Shown: one piece after another, positions 42,312 to 52,139 of the stretch
Position numbering within the stretch: position 1 is the first letter of the stretch
Layout: each line of letters opens with the position of its first letter
Assembly: GCA_903789495.1 (NCBI GenBank)
Contig: CAIFEQ010000003.1
Location: forward strand, 1-64,000
Length of the DNA stretch: 64,000 bases
Reading direction: 5' to 3'
Origin: an uncultured Erysipelotrichaceae bacterium
GTDB lineage: Bacteria; Bacillota_I; Bacilli_A; Erysipelotrichales; Erysipelotrichaceae
The notes under the pieces: model-generated
Told to the model about the DNA's origin: nothing
The model's database searches: none
The model's input: only the letters and a program-made list of their open reading frames with translations
Position numbers and translations under genes: made by a program

Positions 42312-44073
42312 TGCTGTCGCCTCCCTTCTGCTGTGATTCATACACTTCCCGGTAAATCTGGCTGCTCTTCAGCAGTTCGTCATGCGTACCAACCGCGGAG
42401 ATCTTCCCGGCATCCATGACGATGATCTGATCGGCATTCTGCACCGAGCTGATCCGCTGAGCGATGATGATCTTGGTCGTCTGCGGCAGTTCTTCGGCAA
42501 AGGCCTTCTGGATCAGGGCGTCGGTCTTGGTATCCACGGCGCTGGTCGAGTCATCCAGGATCAGGACCTTGGGGTTCTTGAGCAGGGCCCGGGCGATGCA
42601 CAGACGCTGTTTCTGGCCGCCCGAGACGTTGGTGCCGCCCTGCTCGATCCAGGTATCATAGCCATCCGGCATCTGCTGGATGAACTCATCGGCCTGGGCC
42701 TGCTGGCAGGCAGTCCGCATCTCTTCGTCCGTTGCCTGTTCATTGCCCCAGCGCAGGTTGTCCTTGATGGTGCCGGAGAACAGTTCGTTCTTCTGCAGGA
42801 CCATCGAAACGGAATCCCGCAGCACGGTCAGATCATACTTCCGCACATCCACTCCGCCTAAGGACAGCGACCCTTCACTGACGTCATAGAGACGGGGAAT
42901 CAGCTGCACCAGAGAAGACTTGGAGGAACCGGTGCCGCCGATGATGCCGATCGTCTGGCCGCTTTCAATCCGCAGATTGATGTCATCCAGGACCTTCCGG
43001 TGCTCCGGATCGCTGGATTCCGTCGAACCGCCATAGGAGAAACTGACGTGATCGAAGACAATGCTGCCATCCGCAACCTCCATGACCGGATTCTGCGGAT
43101 TGGCGATATCGGTCTTTTCTTCCAGCAGTTCGGCAATCCGTTCCGCCGAGCTCTTGGCAATGGTGATCATGGCAAAGACCATGGACAGGATCATCAGGCT
43201 CATCAGGATCTGAATGGAATAGGTCAGCAGAGCCGTCAGGTTGCCGGTCGTCAGACCCACGGCCGGGTTGTTCCCGCTGGCCACGATGGATCTGGCCCCG
43301 ATCCAGGCGATCAGGATCGTGCAGACATACATGCAGACCTGCATGGACGGAGCATTCAGGGCAATCAGCTTCTCGCCCCGGCAGTAGCCCTCATAGATTT
43401 CCTGCGAGATCTTCTTGAATTTGGAAGTCTGGCCTTCCTCCTGGTTGAAGCTCTTCACGACCCGGATGCCCCGGACATTTTCCTGCACGGTATTGTTCAG
43501 GGTGTCATACGTCCGGAAGACCCTGGCGAAGATGGGATTGACCTTGGTGACAATCAGGATCAGGATAGCGGCCAGGATCGGAATCACGACGAGGAAGATC
43601 AGGGAGATCTGCTTATTGATGGAGAAGCAGATGCAGACGCACACGATCAGCATGACGGGACCTCTGACCGCGATGCGGATCATCATCTGGAAGGCCGTCT
43701 GCACATTGGTGACGTCGGTCGTCAGCCGGGTCACGATCGAAGCCGCCGAGAAGCGGTCAATGTTCGAGAAGGCAAAGGTCTGCACATTGCGGTACATGTC
43801 TTCCCGCAGATTCGCCGCAAAGCCGGTGGCGGCATAAGCGGCCTTATATGCGGCGGTCTTGGCTATGCACAGTTCCAGTCCTGCCAGCAGCAGGATGGCA
43901 ATGCCGTACTTCCAGACCATGTTCATATTCCCGCCCGTGATGCCGTAATCGATCAGATCCGACATGCACAGCGGAATCAGAATTTCCATTACAACCTCCA
44001 GTACCGAAAGAACCATGGTCAGAATGGCTTCTTTCTTGTACTGGCGCATCGAATGCGTCAGGGTTTTGATCAT
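42304..44073 (-). CDS. ABC exporter subunit, degenerate ATP site (heterodimer 2)
   Basis: 589 residues. Six TM helices, then an NBD with GGTGSSKSS, VSGGQ and LILDDSTSA (Asp for the catalytic Glu), and an H-loop ISSVQ preceded by IAQRISS (Gln for His). As in the first exporter it should form the non-hydrolysing site with its partner. It overlaps both neighbours, by 4 nt with the MarR gene and 8 nt with the partner, so all three are translationally coupled. Confidence 0.9.
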   Translation of the reverse strand: MIKTLTHSMRQYKKEAILTMVLSVLEVVMEILIPLCMSDLIDYGITGGNMNMVWKYGIAILLLAGLELCIAKTAAYKAAYAATGFAANLREDMYRNVQTFAFSNIDRFSAASIVTRLTTDVTNVQTAFQMMIRIAVRGPVMLIVCVCICFSINKQISLIFLVVIPILAAILILIVTKVNPIFARVFRTYDTLNNTVQENVRGIRVVKSFNQEEGQTSKFKKISQEIYEGYCRGEKLIALNAPSMQVCMYVCTILIAWIGARSIVASGNNPAVGLTTGNLTALLTYSIQILMSLMILSMVFAMITIAKSSAERIAELLEEKTDIANPQNPVMEVADGSIVFDHVSFSYGGSTESSDPEHRKVLDDINLRIESGQTIGIIGGTGSSKSSLVQLIPRLYDVSEGSLSLGGVDVRKYDLTVLRDSVSMVLQKNELFSGTIKDNLRWGNEQATDEEMRTACQQAQADEFIQQMPDGYDTWIEQGGTNVSGGQKQRLCIARALLKNPKVLILDDSTSAVDTKTDALIQKAFAEELPQTTKIIIAQRISSVQNADQIIVMDAGKISAVGTHDELLKSSQIYREVYESQQKGGDSND

Positions 44074-44537
44074 TTCAATCCCTTCTTTCTTTTTTCTGCA
44101 TCTGACTGCTGACCCAGATAGTCATTCAGCCGGATCAGCAGGCGGACCAGTTCCTGCCCTTCCTGCCTGCTGAAGCAGGCCAGGATGTCCTTTTCGTTTT
44201 CTTCAATGGAAGCCTGCAGGACTTCGGCAACCTGATCGGCCTTTTCCGTCAGCTGCACATTCTTGATGCGCCTGTCGTGCTCATCCTGCCAGCAGCGCAC
44301 AAACCCATCCCGCTCCATCCGGCTGATGATGCCGACGATGGTCGGATGGGTGACACCCAGCCAGCCTTCGATTTCCTTCTGGGTCGCCTGGCCGCCGGCA
44401 TCTTCCAGACAGGCAAGCACCCTTGACTGGGCGAAGGTCATTCCATATTCCTTCAGCACGAAATTCCCGCTGGCTTCGATCTTGTCGTTGATCTGCTTGA
44501 GCAGATAGCCGATATGTACCTGTTCAGGTTTCTTCAT
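44070..44537 (-). CDS. MarR family regulator of ABC exporter 2
   Basis: 155 residues starting at MKKPEQVHIGYLL (AAGGTGA at 5 nt; an upstream ATG lacks a site). The winged helix lies at about 50-110 (ATQKEIEGWLGVTHPTIVGIISRMERDGFV). The protein is shorter than the first MarR and its recognition helix differs, in line with a different operator. The ATGA overlap with the exporter gene marks it as operon leader. Confidence 0.9.
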   Translation of the reverse strand: MKKPEQVHIGYLLKQINDKIEASGNFVLKEYGMTFAQSRVLACLEDAGGQATQKEIEGWLGVTHPTIVGIISRMERDGFVRCWQDEHDRRIKNVQLTEKADQVAEVLQASIEENEKDILACFSRQEGQELVRLLIRLNDYLGQQSDAEKRKKGLK

Positions 44538-44554
44538 GTCGTTCACCTTCATTT

Positions 44555-44611
44555 CTGTAGCTTGCTACATGTTGCAAGCTACAGTTTAGTGTGCATATGG
44601 GGATTTGTCAA
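44555..44611 (-). promoter_or_regulatory. promoter and operator of MarR/ABC operon 2
   Basis: CTGTAGCTTGC (44555-44565) and GCAAGCTACAG (44574-44584) are 11-bp perfect inverted arms, with an inner TGTAGC/GCTACA dyad. -35 TTGACA (44606-44611), 17-bp spacer, -10 TAAACT (44583-44588). The operator covers the start site. Confidence 0.8.
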
Positions 44612-44641
44612 TAAGGCACGCAGGAAAAACAGACCGAAAAG

Positions 44642-44686
44642 AAAAAGCTGTGGTTCTGCCGTGTGATTTCACGGATGAACCACAGC
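44642..44686 (-). terminator. terminator of the importer operon
   Basis: GCTGTGGTT (44647-44655) and AACCACAGC (44678-44686) with an inner CCGTG/CACGG hairpin; the minus strand then reads TTTTTC. Confidence 0.88.
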
Positions 44687-44764
44687 CCCTGCCTGCTGGG
44701 ATGCAGGCAGATTTACTGCTCTAACACTCTGTTCTTCTGCAGGATTTTTCAGCTGTTTGGAAGA

Positions 44765-45880
44765 TCAGGCACCGTAATGGGCTTCCCAGATCTCATTCCA
44801 TTTGTCATAGATTTCCTGCGCATGTTCCTGGACCCACGTCGGATCCCAGTCCACCAGCGGCAGGTCATCATAGGAAGGCATGCCTTCAATCTCATACGTC
44901 ACCGTCGAGTTGGCCGGACGGAAGGCCTGGGTTTCTTCCATCAGCTTGGTCTGGTATTCCGCCGAGCAGATGTAGTCCACGACCGCGTGTGCGCCATCGA
45001 GGTTCGGCGCATCCTTGACCACGGCGCTGCCGATGAAGCAGGCAAGGTTATAGTCTTCCGGATACACCGCGACAATGTTCATGCCGTCATGCTGATTGGC
45101 AAGCGCATCGTCTTCATAGTAAACCGAGACGGCCCATTCGCCATCCGCTGTTGCGGTCGGCAGGTTGGAACCGTACTGACCGTCCATGGCCGTGATGATC
45201 CCTTCGACAAAGTCCCAGGCTTCATCGCTCATCGGATCCCCGTTGCCGGCGCCATACAGCCAGCAGACCAGATTGCGGAACGACGAGGACGAGGTGTTCG
45301 GATTCATGTTGCCGACCAGTCCGACCAGTTCTTCCTGTGTCAGATCGCTGATGCTGCTGACTTCGACGCCCAGTTCATCCATCAGGTCCGGGTTGTACAT
45401 CAGCACATTAACGGCAATGGTGAAGTAATTGTAGATGTGATAGTCATCTACCTTGTAGCATTCGTCCAGATAGATGTTGTCATAGACCTGGAAATACTCG
45501 TGATACTTTGTACCGTCCATCTCGCCGAGGGCACCGAAGAAGACATCCGCCTGTGGGTTAGACGATTCGGCATCCAGACGGGTAATCAGGGTGCCGGTAT
45601 TGTCGTTGACGAAGTTCAGCGTGACATCCGGATACGCTTCCGCAAAAGCCTCTTCGATGATGCTGGTCTGCTGCTCCGGCTGGGTCGTATAGATCGTAAT
45701 GTCGCCGCTGAGGTCATAGTCACGCCAGGTGAATTCCCCGGAATCCGTGCTGGCGGCTGTGCTTGCCGATGCAGTCGATGTCGCTGCGGTGGTGGTGGCG
45801 GCAGTGCTGCCGCTCGAGCAGCCAGCCAGTGCGACAGATGCGCTGAGGCATACCAGTAATGTTGATAATTCTTTTTTCAT
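44765..45880 (-). CDS. AfuA/FbpA-type solute-binding lipoprotein
   Basis: 371 residues. Signal peptide with lipobox LAGC (Cys21), then a Ser/Thr/Ala-rich linker to about residue 50. The binding domain starts ITIYTTQPEQQTS, with GALGEMDG and YYEDDALANQ blocks as in the class of binding proteins that includes ferric iron (FbpA), hexose phosphate (AfuA) and phosphonate (PhnS) receptors. The neighbouring sugar-phosphate genes favour an organophosphate ligand over iron, but this is inference. GGAGG precedes the ATG. Last gene of the importer operon. Confidence 0.85.
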   Translation of the reverse strand: MKKELSTLLVCLSASVALAGCSSGSTAATTTAATSTASASTAASTDSGEFTWRDYDLSGDITIYTTQPEQQTSIIEEAFAEAYPDVTLNFVNDNTGTLITRLDAESSNPQADVFFGALGEMDGTKYHEYFQVYDNIYLDECYKVDDYHIYNYFTIAVNVLMYNPDLMDELGVEVSSISDLTQEELVGLVGNMNPNTSSSSFRNLVCWLYGAGNGDPMSDEAWDFVEGIITAMDGQYGSNLPTATADGEWAVSVYYEDDALANQHDGMNIVAVYPEDYNLACFIGSAVVKDAPNLDGAHAVVDYICSAEYQTKLMEETQAFRPANSTVTYEIEGMPSYDDLPLVDWDPTWVQEHAQEIYDKWNEIWEAHYGA

Positions 45881-45920
45881 ACTTTCCTCCCTGTTTGATT
45901 GCAGTATTGCAGAGTGTTTT

Positions 45921-47573
45921 TTACAGTTTGATATCCTCTTCTTTCGAGAGAGAGACATACAGGAACAGTGACAGAATGACGAACAGTGTTTCCACCGTCG
46001 CATAGGCAGAACCGACGCCGTAGAGAGAACTCATGGTCTTGTAGGTTCCTACGGTGAGAGTAATGGTGCTGTTGTTGTAAAGAATCAGACTGGAGGCAAC
46101 CTCGGTGATGATGGAGGTCCAGCTCAGGATGGCTCCGGACAGAATGCCGTTCTTCATCATGGGAATCGTGATCCGGATGAAGGTCTTCATCTTGGAAGCG
46201 CCCAGGTTGCGGGAAGCTTCTTCGGTATACAGCGGAATCTGCTGAAGCGCGGCGATCGAGGACCGCAGCGTATTGGGCAGATTCCGGATTGTCAGGGCGA
46301 CCATCATGATGAACAGCGTACCGGTCAGCGAGATTCTGCCATTGAAGGACAGCGCCAGAGCGACACCGACCACGAGGCCGGGGATGACATACGGTGCCAT
46401 GGCAATGCCGTCCAGAATGTTTGCTAGGACCGTCTTGCGGCGCACCACCAGGTAGGAGATGATCACGGCCAGGACAACCACGAACAGGATGGTGCATACC
46501 CCCAGCACCAGCGTGTTCCTGACGGCCAGGTCGAGCTGTTTCCGTGTCCAGGCATAGACATAGTTGCCAAAGCCATAGCCAGGCTGACGGGTGGAGTTTT
46601 TGAAATTGCAGAAACTCAAGTAGATGATGTAAGCCTGCGGCATCAGGGCAAAGACGATGATGCCGTAGCAAAAGAAATGCATGAAGAAGTTCTTGAAGCC
46701 GTGTGCCTGTCTGGGCACAATATGCCGCGTGGCATTGATGTGGAACTTAAAGCGGCTGGTCAGCAGCTTCTGCAGCAGCATGATGGCCAGAGTCACCAGC
46801 ACGGAGATCACGGAAATGGCGGAAGACATGCCTGAGCTGCCGCCCGCATTTTCCGAAGTGTACTGCTCATAGATCCGCAGCGGGAAGGTATCGTAGCCGC
46901 GGCCGATGACCAGCGGGGTGCCGAAATCCGAGATCGAGCGCAGGAACGAGATCAGAAAGGCGGCCAGCAGAGTCGGCATGACCAGCGGCAGGGTCACCTT
47001 CATCACTCTCCTGAACCCGGAGATTCCCATGTTCTCCGAGGCTTCCAGAAGCGACGCATCGATGTTGCGGAAGGCGCCGTTCATGTAAAGCACGACCAGC
47101 GGATACATGCGGGAAACCTGCACCAGGACAATCCCCTTGAAACCATAGATACTGCCCAGTGTGATGCCGAAGGTCTGTTTCAGGAACTGGGTGACGACAC
47201 CGCCCCGGCCGAACAGAAAGATCCAGGCATAAGCGCCGATGAACGGCGCGGAAAGGCCGCACAGCAGACAGCCGATGAAGAGAGCTCTTCTCCCCTTCAG
47301 CCGGAAGAAGGAATAGAAATAGGAGAAGAGAATGCCGATGGCGGTGGTAATGACGGACGTGGTCAGCGCCACCCGGAAGGAGTTGCCGACGGTGCTGTAG
47401 TAATACGGAGTGGAAAAGAATTTCCGGAAATACTCCAGGGTGAAGGAGCCATCCTCCGCCTGAAAGGCCAGGATCAGAAGCCGGGTCATCGGATAGACGG
47501 TGAAAAGAACCAGAACCGCCAGCAGAGCCAGGCTCAGGACCAACCAGAGATCCGGTTTTCTGGCCTGTGTCAT
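45921..47573 (-). CDS. ABC importer permease, two permease domains fused
   Basis: 550 residues with about 12 TM helices in two homologous halves (about 15-275 and 305-540), each with its EAA-like ATPase-contact loop: EASENMGISGFRRVMKVTLP in the first and EEASRNLGASKMKTFIRITIP in the second. Such fused permeases are found in FbpB/AfuB-type importers. It overlaps the ATPase gene by 4 nt and is 40 nt before the binding protein gene. Confidence 0.9.
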   Translation of the reverse strand: MTQARKPDLWLVLSLALLAVLVLFTVYPMTRLLILAFQAEDGSFTLEYFRKFFSTPYYYSTVGNSFRVALTTSVITTAIGILFSYFYSFFRLKGRRALFIGCLLCGLSAPFIGAYAWIFLFGRGGVVTQFLKQTFGITLGSIYGFKGIVLVQVSRMYPLVVLYMNGAFRNIDASLLEASENMGISGFRRVMKVTLPLVMPTLLAAFLISFLRSISDFGTPLVIGRGYDTFPLRIYEQYTSENAGGSSGMSSAISVISVLVTLAIMLLQKLLTSRFKFHINATRHIVPRQAHGFKNFFMHFFCYGIIVFALMPQAYIIYLSFCNFKNSTRQPGYGFGNYVYAWTRKQLDLAVRNTLVLGVCTILFVVVLAVIISYLVVRRKTVLANILDGIAMAPYVIPGLVVGVALALSFNGRISLTGTLFIMMVALTIRNLPNTLRSSIAALQQIPLYTEEASRNLGASKMKTFIRITIPMMKNGILSGAILSWTSIITEVASSLILYNNSTITLTVGTYKTMSSLYGVGSAYATVETLFVILSLFLYVSLSKEEDIKL

Positions 47574-48703
47574 GATCCTTCCTCCCCGGGAATCATGTTA
47601 TTGACACCGGTCATGAGGCTCTCTTTCGTCTCGGTATCGAAAAGATTGACTTTTTCCGCATTCAGCTTCAGACGGATCTGCGATCCCGGCTGGATGTTGC
47701 TGCCAATCGAGGATTCCCGCACAATGCGTGCTTCCTCGCCGGTATCCAGCCGGACGATATAATGCGTCATCTGACCGAGGAAGGTGCTGCTCAGCACTTC
47801 GGCGCTGATGCCCTCTTCACTTTCTCCGTCTGTCAGAATCAGTTCTTCCGGGCGGGCACTGATGCTTACTTTCTGTGTGTGCCGGCATTCCGGCCGCACC
47901 GTGCTGATCGGTACGGCATAGCCGTCGCCGAATACCAGACGGCAGCCGTTCTGATCAGCCTGCAGCTCGCCTTCCAGAAAATTCGTACGGCCGATGAAGC
48001 CGGCCACGAAGACATTGGACGGCCGCTGATAAATATCTTCCGGTGTTCCGACATGCTGGATGACCCCGGCATTCATGACGGCGATGCGGTCGGAGATGGC
48101 CATGGCTTCTTCCTGATCATGCGTGACATACACCGTCGTGATCCCGACATTCTGCTGAATATCCCGGATCACCTGCCGCATTTCAATGCGCAGCTTGGCA
48201 TCCAGGTTGGACAGCGGTTCATCCATCAGAAGCACATCCGGACTGATCACCAGGGCCCGGGCCAGTGCCACCCGCTGCTGCTGACCGCCCGAGAGTTCCT
48301 CCGGCATGCGGTCGGCATACTGTGTGATCTGCATGAGCTCCAGATATTTATCGGAAAGTTCCCGGATCTGCTGTTTGCTGAATTTCCGCCCGGGACTGGT
48401 GAGTCCGTATTCCACGTTTTTCCGGACATTCATGTGCGGAAACAGGGCATAGTTCTGAAACACCATGCCGGTGTTGCGCTCTCCCGGGTCCATGTCATTG
48501 ATGCGACGGTCATTGAAATAGAAATCACCGCCTTCTATGCTGTTGAATCCGGCGATCATCCGCAGCAGTGTCGTCTTGCCGCAGCCGGAAGGACCAAGCA
48601 AGGTAAAGAATTCACCGTCCCTGATCTTCAGTGACAGATCAGGAATCACAGTGTTGTCGCCATATTTTTTCAAGGCATGGCTGATGGTAATGGATACACT
48701 CAT
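47570..48703 (-). CDS. ABC importer ATPase (PotA/FbpC/AfuC type)
   Basis: 377 residues. Walker A GPSGCGKTT, Q-loop FQNYALFPHM, signature LSGGQQQR, Walker B LLMDEPLSNLD and H-loop VTHDQEEA form a normal importer ATPase. A TOBE-type domain follows from about residue 240. I start at MSVSITISHAL, which has AGGAG 9 nt upstream; the longer frame has none. First gene of the importer operon. Confidence 0.92.
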   Translation of the reverse strand: MSVSITISHALKKYGDNTVIPDLSLKIRDGEFFTLLGPSGCGKTTLLRMIAGFNSIEGGDFYFNDRRINDMDPGERNTGMVFQNYALFPHMNVRKNVEYGLTSPGRKFSKQQIRELSDKYLELMQITQYADRMPEELSGGQQQRVALARALVISPDVLLMDEPLSNLDAKLRIEMRQVIRDIQQNVGITTVYVTHDQEEAMAISDRIAVMNAGVIQHVGTPEDIYQRPSNVFVAGFIGRTNFLEGELQADQNGCRLVFGDGYAVPISTVRPECRHTQKVSISARPEELILTDGESEEGISAEVLSSTFLGQMTHYIVRLDTGEEARIVRESSIGSNIQPGSQIRLKLNAEKVNLFDTETKESLMTGVNNMIPGEEGS

Positions 48704-49020
48704 ATCAGATTTCTCCTGCTGTGGTTCATACGGTTTTCTGTTCATCGACTGCTGCCGGCTGCTGCATTCACATGCCATCTGAACCATTCAGCAAAAGCAG
48801 AATTTCTGAATCAGAACAGATACTTGTGAATTATTGTCAAAAACTATCAAGTTCTATGTTCTATATACCATTTCAATCAATAAAAATCAACGAATGGACT
48901 CTCAGTTGAGGACTGCCTCAAGATATAAAGCATATTCATGTAATATTGATCATTACCGATCACATCTTTTCCGGAGAGCAGAACCGTCCTTCTGAAACAT
49001 CAGAGGCTTTGGTTTCCGGC
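48704..49020 (-). promoter_or_regulatory. importer operon promoter and 317-nt gap
   Basis: On the minus strand -35 TTGATT (48885-48890), 17-bp spacer and -10 TATATA (48862-48867) give a leader of about 150 nt. No clear terminator for the aldolase gene is seen in 48945-49020, so read-through from the aldolase operon into the importer is possible. No gene was found here. Confidence 0.6.
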
Positions 49021-49869
49021 TCAGGCTTTTCCTTCGCAGCCAAGCAGATGGATCTTTCCCTTGACGTATTCCGTCACCAGCTTCATGCCGGCTGCCGTAT
49101 ATTTCTTGGGATCGAAGACCTGATCATCTTCCTGCAGATAGGTACGGATGCCCTTTGTATAGGCAATGCGCAGATCGGTAGCGTAATTGACCTTGCAGAT
49201 GCCGCGCCGCACACATTCGGCCACCACGTCTTCAGGGACACCGGACGTTCCATGCATGACAAGCGGAATGGCAACGACTTCTCTGACTTTTGAAAGCCGT
49301 TCGACATCAATCTTCGGCTCCGTCTTATAGACGCCGTGTGCTGTCCCGATTGCAACAGCCAGCGAGTCTGCTCCCGTACGGACAGCGAATTCCGCTGCTG
49401 CATCCGGATCGGTATAACGGTCTTCTGCCGGCACTGCTGCATTTCCCTTGCCGCCGATAACACCCAGTTCTGTTTCCACAGGAATCCCGCGGGCATGGGC
49501 GGCATCGACGACGGCCTTGCTCAGTCTTATGTTTTCCTCAAACGGCTGTGCGGATCCATCGATCATAACCGACGTATACCCGGCATCCATGGCCTTTTCT
49601 GCCAGTTCAAAGCTGTTGCCATGGTCCAGATGCAGAACGACGGGAACAGAAACATAATCCGATGCTGCTTTGGCAATCCCTGCATAAACAGCTGGCGGTG
49701 CGAACTTCAGCGTACCTGGCGTGGTCTCCAGAATGACCGGTGCCTTCATCTCTTCCGCAGCCGCCAGAATGGCCAGGGCCATTTCCATATTTTCAAAATT
49801 GAAAGCCCCGATGGCATACCCGTTTTTCTGGGCATCAAGCAGAAGTCCCTTTGAACTGACCAGTACCAT
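49021..49869 (-). CDS. class II ketose-bisphosphate aldolase (KbaY/FbaA-like)
   Basis: 282 residues, Zn-dependent. The metal and catalytic residues are visible: D82 and H83 in LHLDHG, H178 in GTAHG, H206 in MHGTSGVP, with the GICKVNYATDLR substrate loop. Relatives cleave tagatose or fructose bisphosphates to dihydroxyacetone phosphate and an aldehyde phosphate. Since the cell also has the class I enzyme at 486-1373, this one probably serves the local pathway with the PfkB kinase just upstream. Last gene of a three-gene operon. Confidence 0.9.
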   Translation of the reverse strand: MVLVSSKGLLLDAQKNGYAIGAFNFENMEMALAILAAAEEMKAPVILETTPGTLKFAPPAVYAGIAKAASDYVSVPVVLHLDHGNSFELAEKAMDAGYTSVMIDGSAQPFEENIRLSKAVVDAAHARGIPVETELGVIGGKGNAAVPAEDRYTDPDAAAEFAVRTGADSLAVAIGTAHGVYKTEPKIDVERLSKVREVVAIPLVMHGTSGVPEDVVAECVRRGICKVNYATDLRIAYTKGIRTYLQEDDQVFDPKKYTAAGMKLVTEYVKGKIHLLGCEGKA

Positions 49870-49892
49870 TTTGATTTCTCCTTTTCCTGAAA

Positions 49893-50825
49893 TTATTCAA
49901 TTCTTTCAACAGGGATCTTTTTCAGCAGATCCTCATACTGTTCCTTTGTACAGAGAAGAGTCCCTTCCCGCAGGAGGGAGCCATGTGCAGCAGCCACAGC
50001 TGAGCGCAAAAGCTCACTGCCGTCGGCACTGTCCAGCCAGGCGGCACACATCCCGGCCACCATGGAATCGCCAGCTCCCTGGAACCCCAGTACCCTGATG
50101 TCCAGTCCCGGTGAATACCAGGCACCGCTTTCCTCGACATACAGAGCGCCGTCACCACCCATCGATACACAGACGCCATGTACGCCCCGGGCAATCATGT
50201 CACGGCATGCATGCAGGATTTCTTCCCGGTTCTCCAGTGGATGTCCGGTGTATTCTCCCAGCTCCAGAAGGTTGGGCTTGACCAGCGTCGGCCCGGCTTT
50301 GAGGCCTTCCCGCAGCAGGCGGCCCGAGGCGTCCAGGACAGAAGCAATGCCGCGGCCTTTTGCCAGGGTGATCATCCGGGCATAGATATCAGTGGGAATG
50401 CCAGGCGGCACGCTGCCATCCACGACCAGCATGTCGGCTCCGTTCAGTTCCTGGGCAAACAGTTCCATGACGGCTTCCGCATCCTGCTCAGTCAGCTGCG
50501 GACCGCGGCAGTTGATTTCCGTCATCTGCATCGCGGTACGATCAAAGACCTTCGTATTGACACGCAGATCATGGTTCAGGCTGACACTCACAAACGGAAT
50601 GCCCAGTGAAGCGAGGAATTCCTGCACCGGCCTGCCGCGGCGGGTAAATTCGAATCCCACCGCCTTGCTGGGCACGCCCAGATGCTGCAGCACCACATTG
50701 ACATTGATCCCTTTTCCGGAAACATCCTCTCTGACTTCTTCAACGCTGTTATGCCCGCCGGGGATCAGTTTTTCCAGAGTTAAAGTCCGGTCAATGCATG
50801 GATTCAGGGTAACAACAAGAATCAT
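49893..50825 (-). CDS. PfkB family 1-phosphofructokinase-like kinase
   Basis: 310 residues. TLNPCIDRT at the start, GKGINVNVVLQHLG (31-50 region, PfkB signature 1) and GFQGAGDSMVAG (signature 2 with the catalytic Asp) place it with FruK/LacC, which phosphorylate ketose monophosphates to bisphosphates. This fits the aldolase gene 23 nt downstream. It overlaps the dehydrogenase gene by 4 nt. The precise sugar phosphate is unknown. Confidence 0.9.
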   Translation of the reverse strand: MILVVTLNPCIDRTLTLEKLIPGGHNSVEEVREDVSGKGINVNVVLQHLGVPSKAVGFEFTRRGRPVQEFLASLGIPFVSVSLNHDLRVNTKVFDRTAMQMTEINCRGPQLTEQDAEAVMELFAQELNGADMLVVDGSVPPGIPTDIYARMITLAKGRGIASVLDASGRLLREGLKAGPTLVKPNLLELGEYTGHPLENREEILHACRDMIARGVHGVCVSMGGDGALYVEESGAWYSPGLDIRVLGFQGAGDSMVAGMCAAWLDSADGSELLRSAVAAAHGSLLREGTLLCTKEQYEDLLKKIPVERIE

Positions 50826-51886
50826 TCTGATTTTCCTTTCAGAACGGACGGATTCTGCAGGAACCGGGGGATCTCACCGTTGAAGTACCGTTCAATCTGA
50901 GTCAGTACCATGGCAGGGCTGTCTTCAAAGGCGTTTACGGTTACGCCGCCCTGATGGGTCGTAAGCGTGACATTGTCCAGGCTCAGCAGCGGGGAATCAG
51001 GCGGCAGCGGCTCTTCATCAAAGACATCCAGCGCCGCCCCCATGATGCGCCCTTCCTGCAGGGCTTCGGTCAGCGCATCCATGTCAATCAGCCGGGAACG
51101 CGCCGTATTGACCAGGATCGCTGTTTTCTTCATATGCGAGATGCTTTCCCGGTTGATGATTTCCTTCGTGGATTCTGCCAGCCGCATATGCAGGGTGATG
51201 ATATCCGCCCGCTCAAACAGCTCATTCTTGTCTTCGATGTATTCGACTCCGTCGACCTCGATCTTTTCCCGCGGTTCCAGCGGTGAATAGGCGATCACCT
51301 TGGAGCCAAAGCCATGGATCAGTTTTCTGGCCACCAGCGAACCGATGTTTCCATAGCCGACAATGCCGACCACCTTGGACTGCATTTCATAGATTTTCCC
51401 GGAATTCGGGAAGGTTTCCCGCCAGACTTTGTCTTTGGTCAGGGCCGCTGAACAGCGGGCAATGTTGCGGTTTTCCGCCAGCATCAGTCCGACCGTCAGC
51501 TCCGCCACAGCATTGGCATTGTGCGCAGGATTGCAGATGACGGGAACACCGTGCGCGGTTGCCGCCTCGATATCCAGATTCTCGTGTCCGCCTCGGTTGG
51601 AAGCGACAATCTTCAGGTTTCCGGCAAGATCGAACACCTCTGCCGGCACCGGTGCCATATGAACCTGGAGGACATCCGTATCGGGAAGTTCATCCAGAAT
51701 CTCCTGCGGCAGCGGTGCACAGCGGCTTCCCTTCTGTTCCATATTCATCTGGTAGACGCGGAATTCATCGTAGGTTTTCGGACCGAAATACATGCATTTC
51801 ACTTCATCGTACCGGTCGAACCCTTTTGCACCGTTTGCCATTGCTTCAGGCGTAATCAAAATATCTCCTATGCATAAGAGCTTCAT
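50822..51886 (-). CDS. D-isomer-specific 2-hydroxyacid dehydrogenase
   Basis: 354 residues of the PGDH-like family. The NAD site VVGIVGYGNIGS lies at about 171-182. The catalytic Arg is in VNTARSRLID, Glu in DEEPLPPDSPLL and His in TTHQGG. The N-terminal substrate half is divergent from serine-pathway PGDH. Possible roles are oxidation of a sugar acid or phosphoglycerate-like intermediate. It leads the operon with the PfkB kinase and aldolase. AGGAGG precedes the ATG. Confidence 0.88.
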   Translation of the reverse strand: MKLLCIGDILITPEAMANGAKGFDRYDEVKCMYFGPKTYDEFRVYQMNMEQKGSRCAPLPQEILDELPDTDVLQVHMAPVPAEVFDLAGNLKIVASNRGGHENLDIEAATAHGVPVICNPAHNANAVAELTVGLMLAENRNIARCSAALTKDKVWRETFPNSGKIYEMQSKVVGIVGYGNIGSLVARKLIHGFGSKVIAYSPLEPREKIEVDGVEYIEDKNELFERADIITLHMRLAESTKEIINRESISHMKKTAILVNTARSRLIDMDALTEALQEGRIMGAALDVFDEEPLPPDSPLLSLDNVTLTTHQGGVTVNAFEDSPAMVLTQIERYFNGEIPRFLQNPSVLKGKSE

Positions 51887-51931
51887 GGAATTATTCCTCC
51901 TGGTCGTGCAGCAATCGATATATCCGACACT

Positions 51932-52079
51932 TTTATACTATTGACCCGGCAGAATCGATTTCAAGCAAGAACGAGCAAAAGTGAAAAGAAATCATCTGAG
52001 AGCAGAAAATACAGCACGGTCGATCATCTTTCATCATCCTGACAGTCCAAAACGTGACTTTTCGGCAATCCGTCTATAA
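51932..52079. promoter_or_regulatory. divergent control region with candidate DeoR operator
   Basis: Minus strand: -10 TATAAA (51932-51937). Plus strand: TATAAT (52074-52079) with poor -35. CAGAATCGAT (51950-51959) is the reverse complement of the 10-bp word at the deoR-like promoter and covers the minus-strand -35 region. Confidence 0.5.
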
Positions 52080-52139
52080 TGAAAGTGCAGCAATCACCAC
52101 AGAAAAACGTGGTCTTATCCGATCTAAGAGGTTTCTTTC

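Noticed and set aside
40455-42419. 654-codon plus-strand ORF opposite the ABC exporter gene
   Set aside because: Antisense shadow of a clear ABC exporter subunit.
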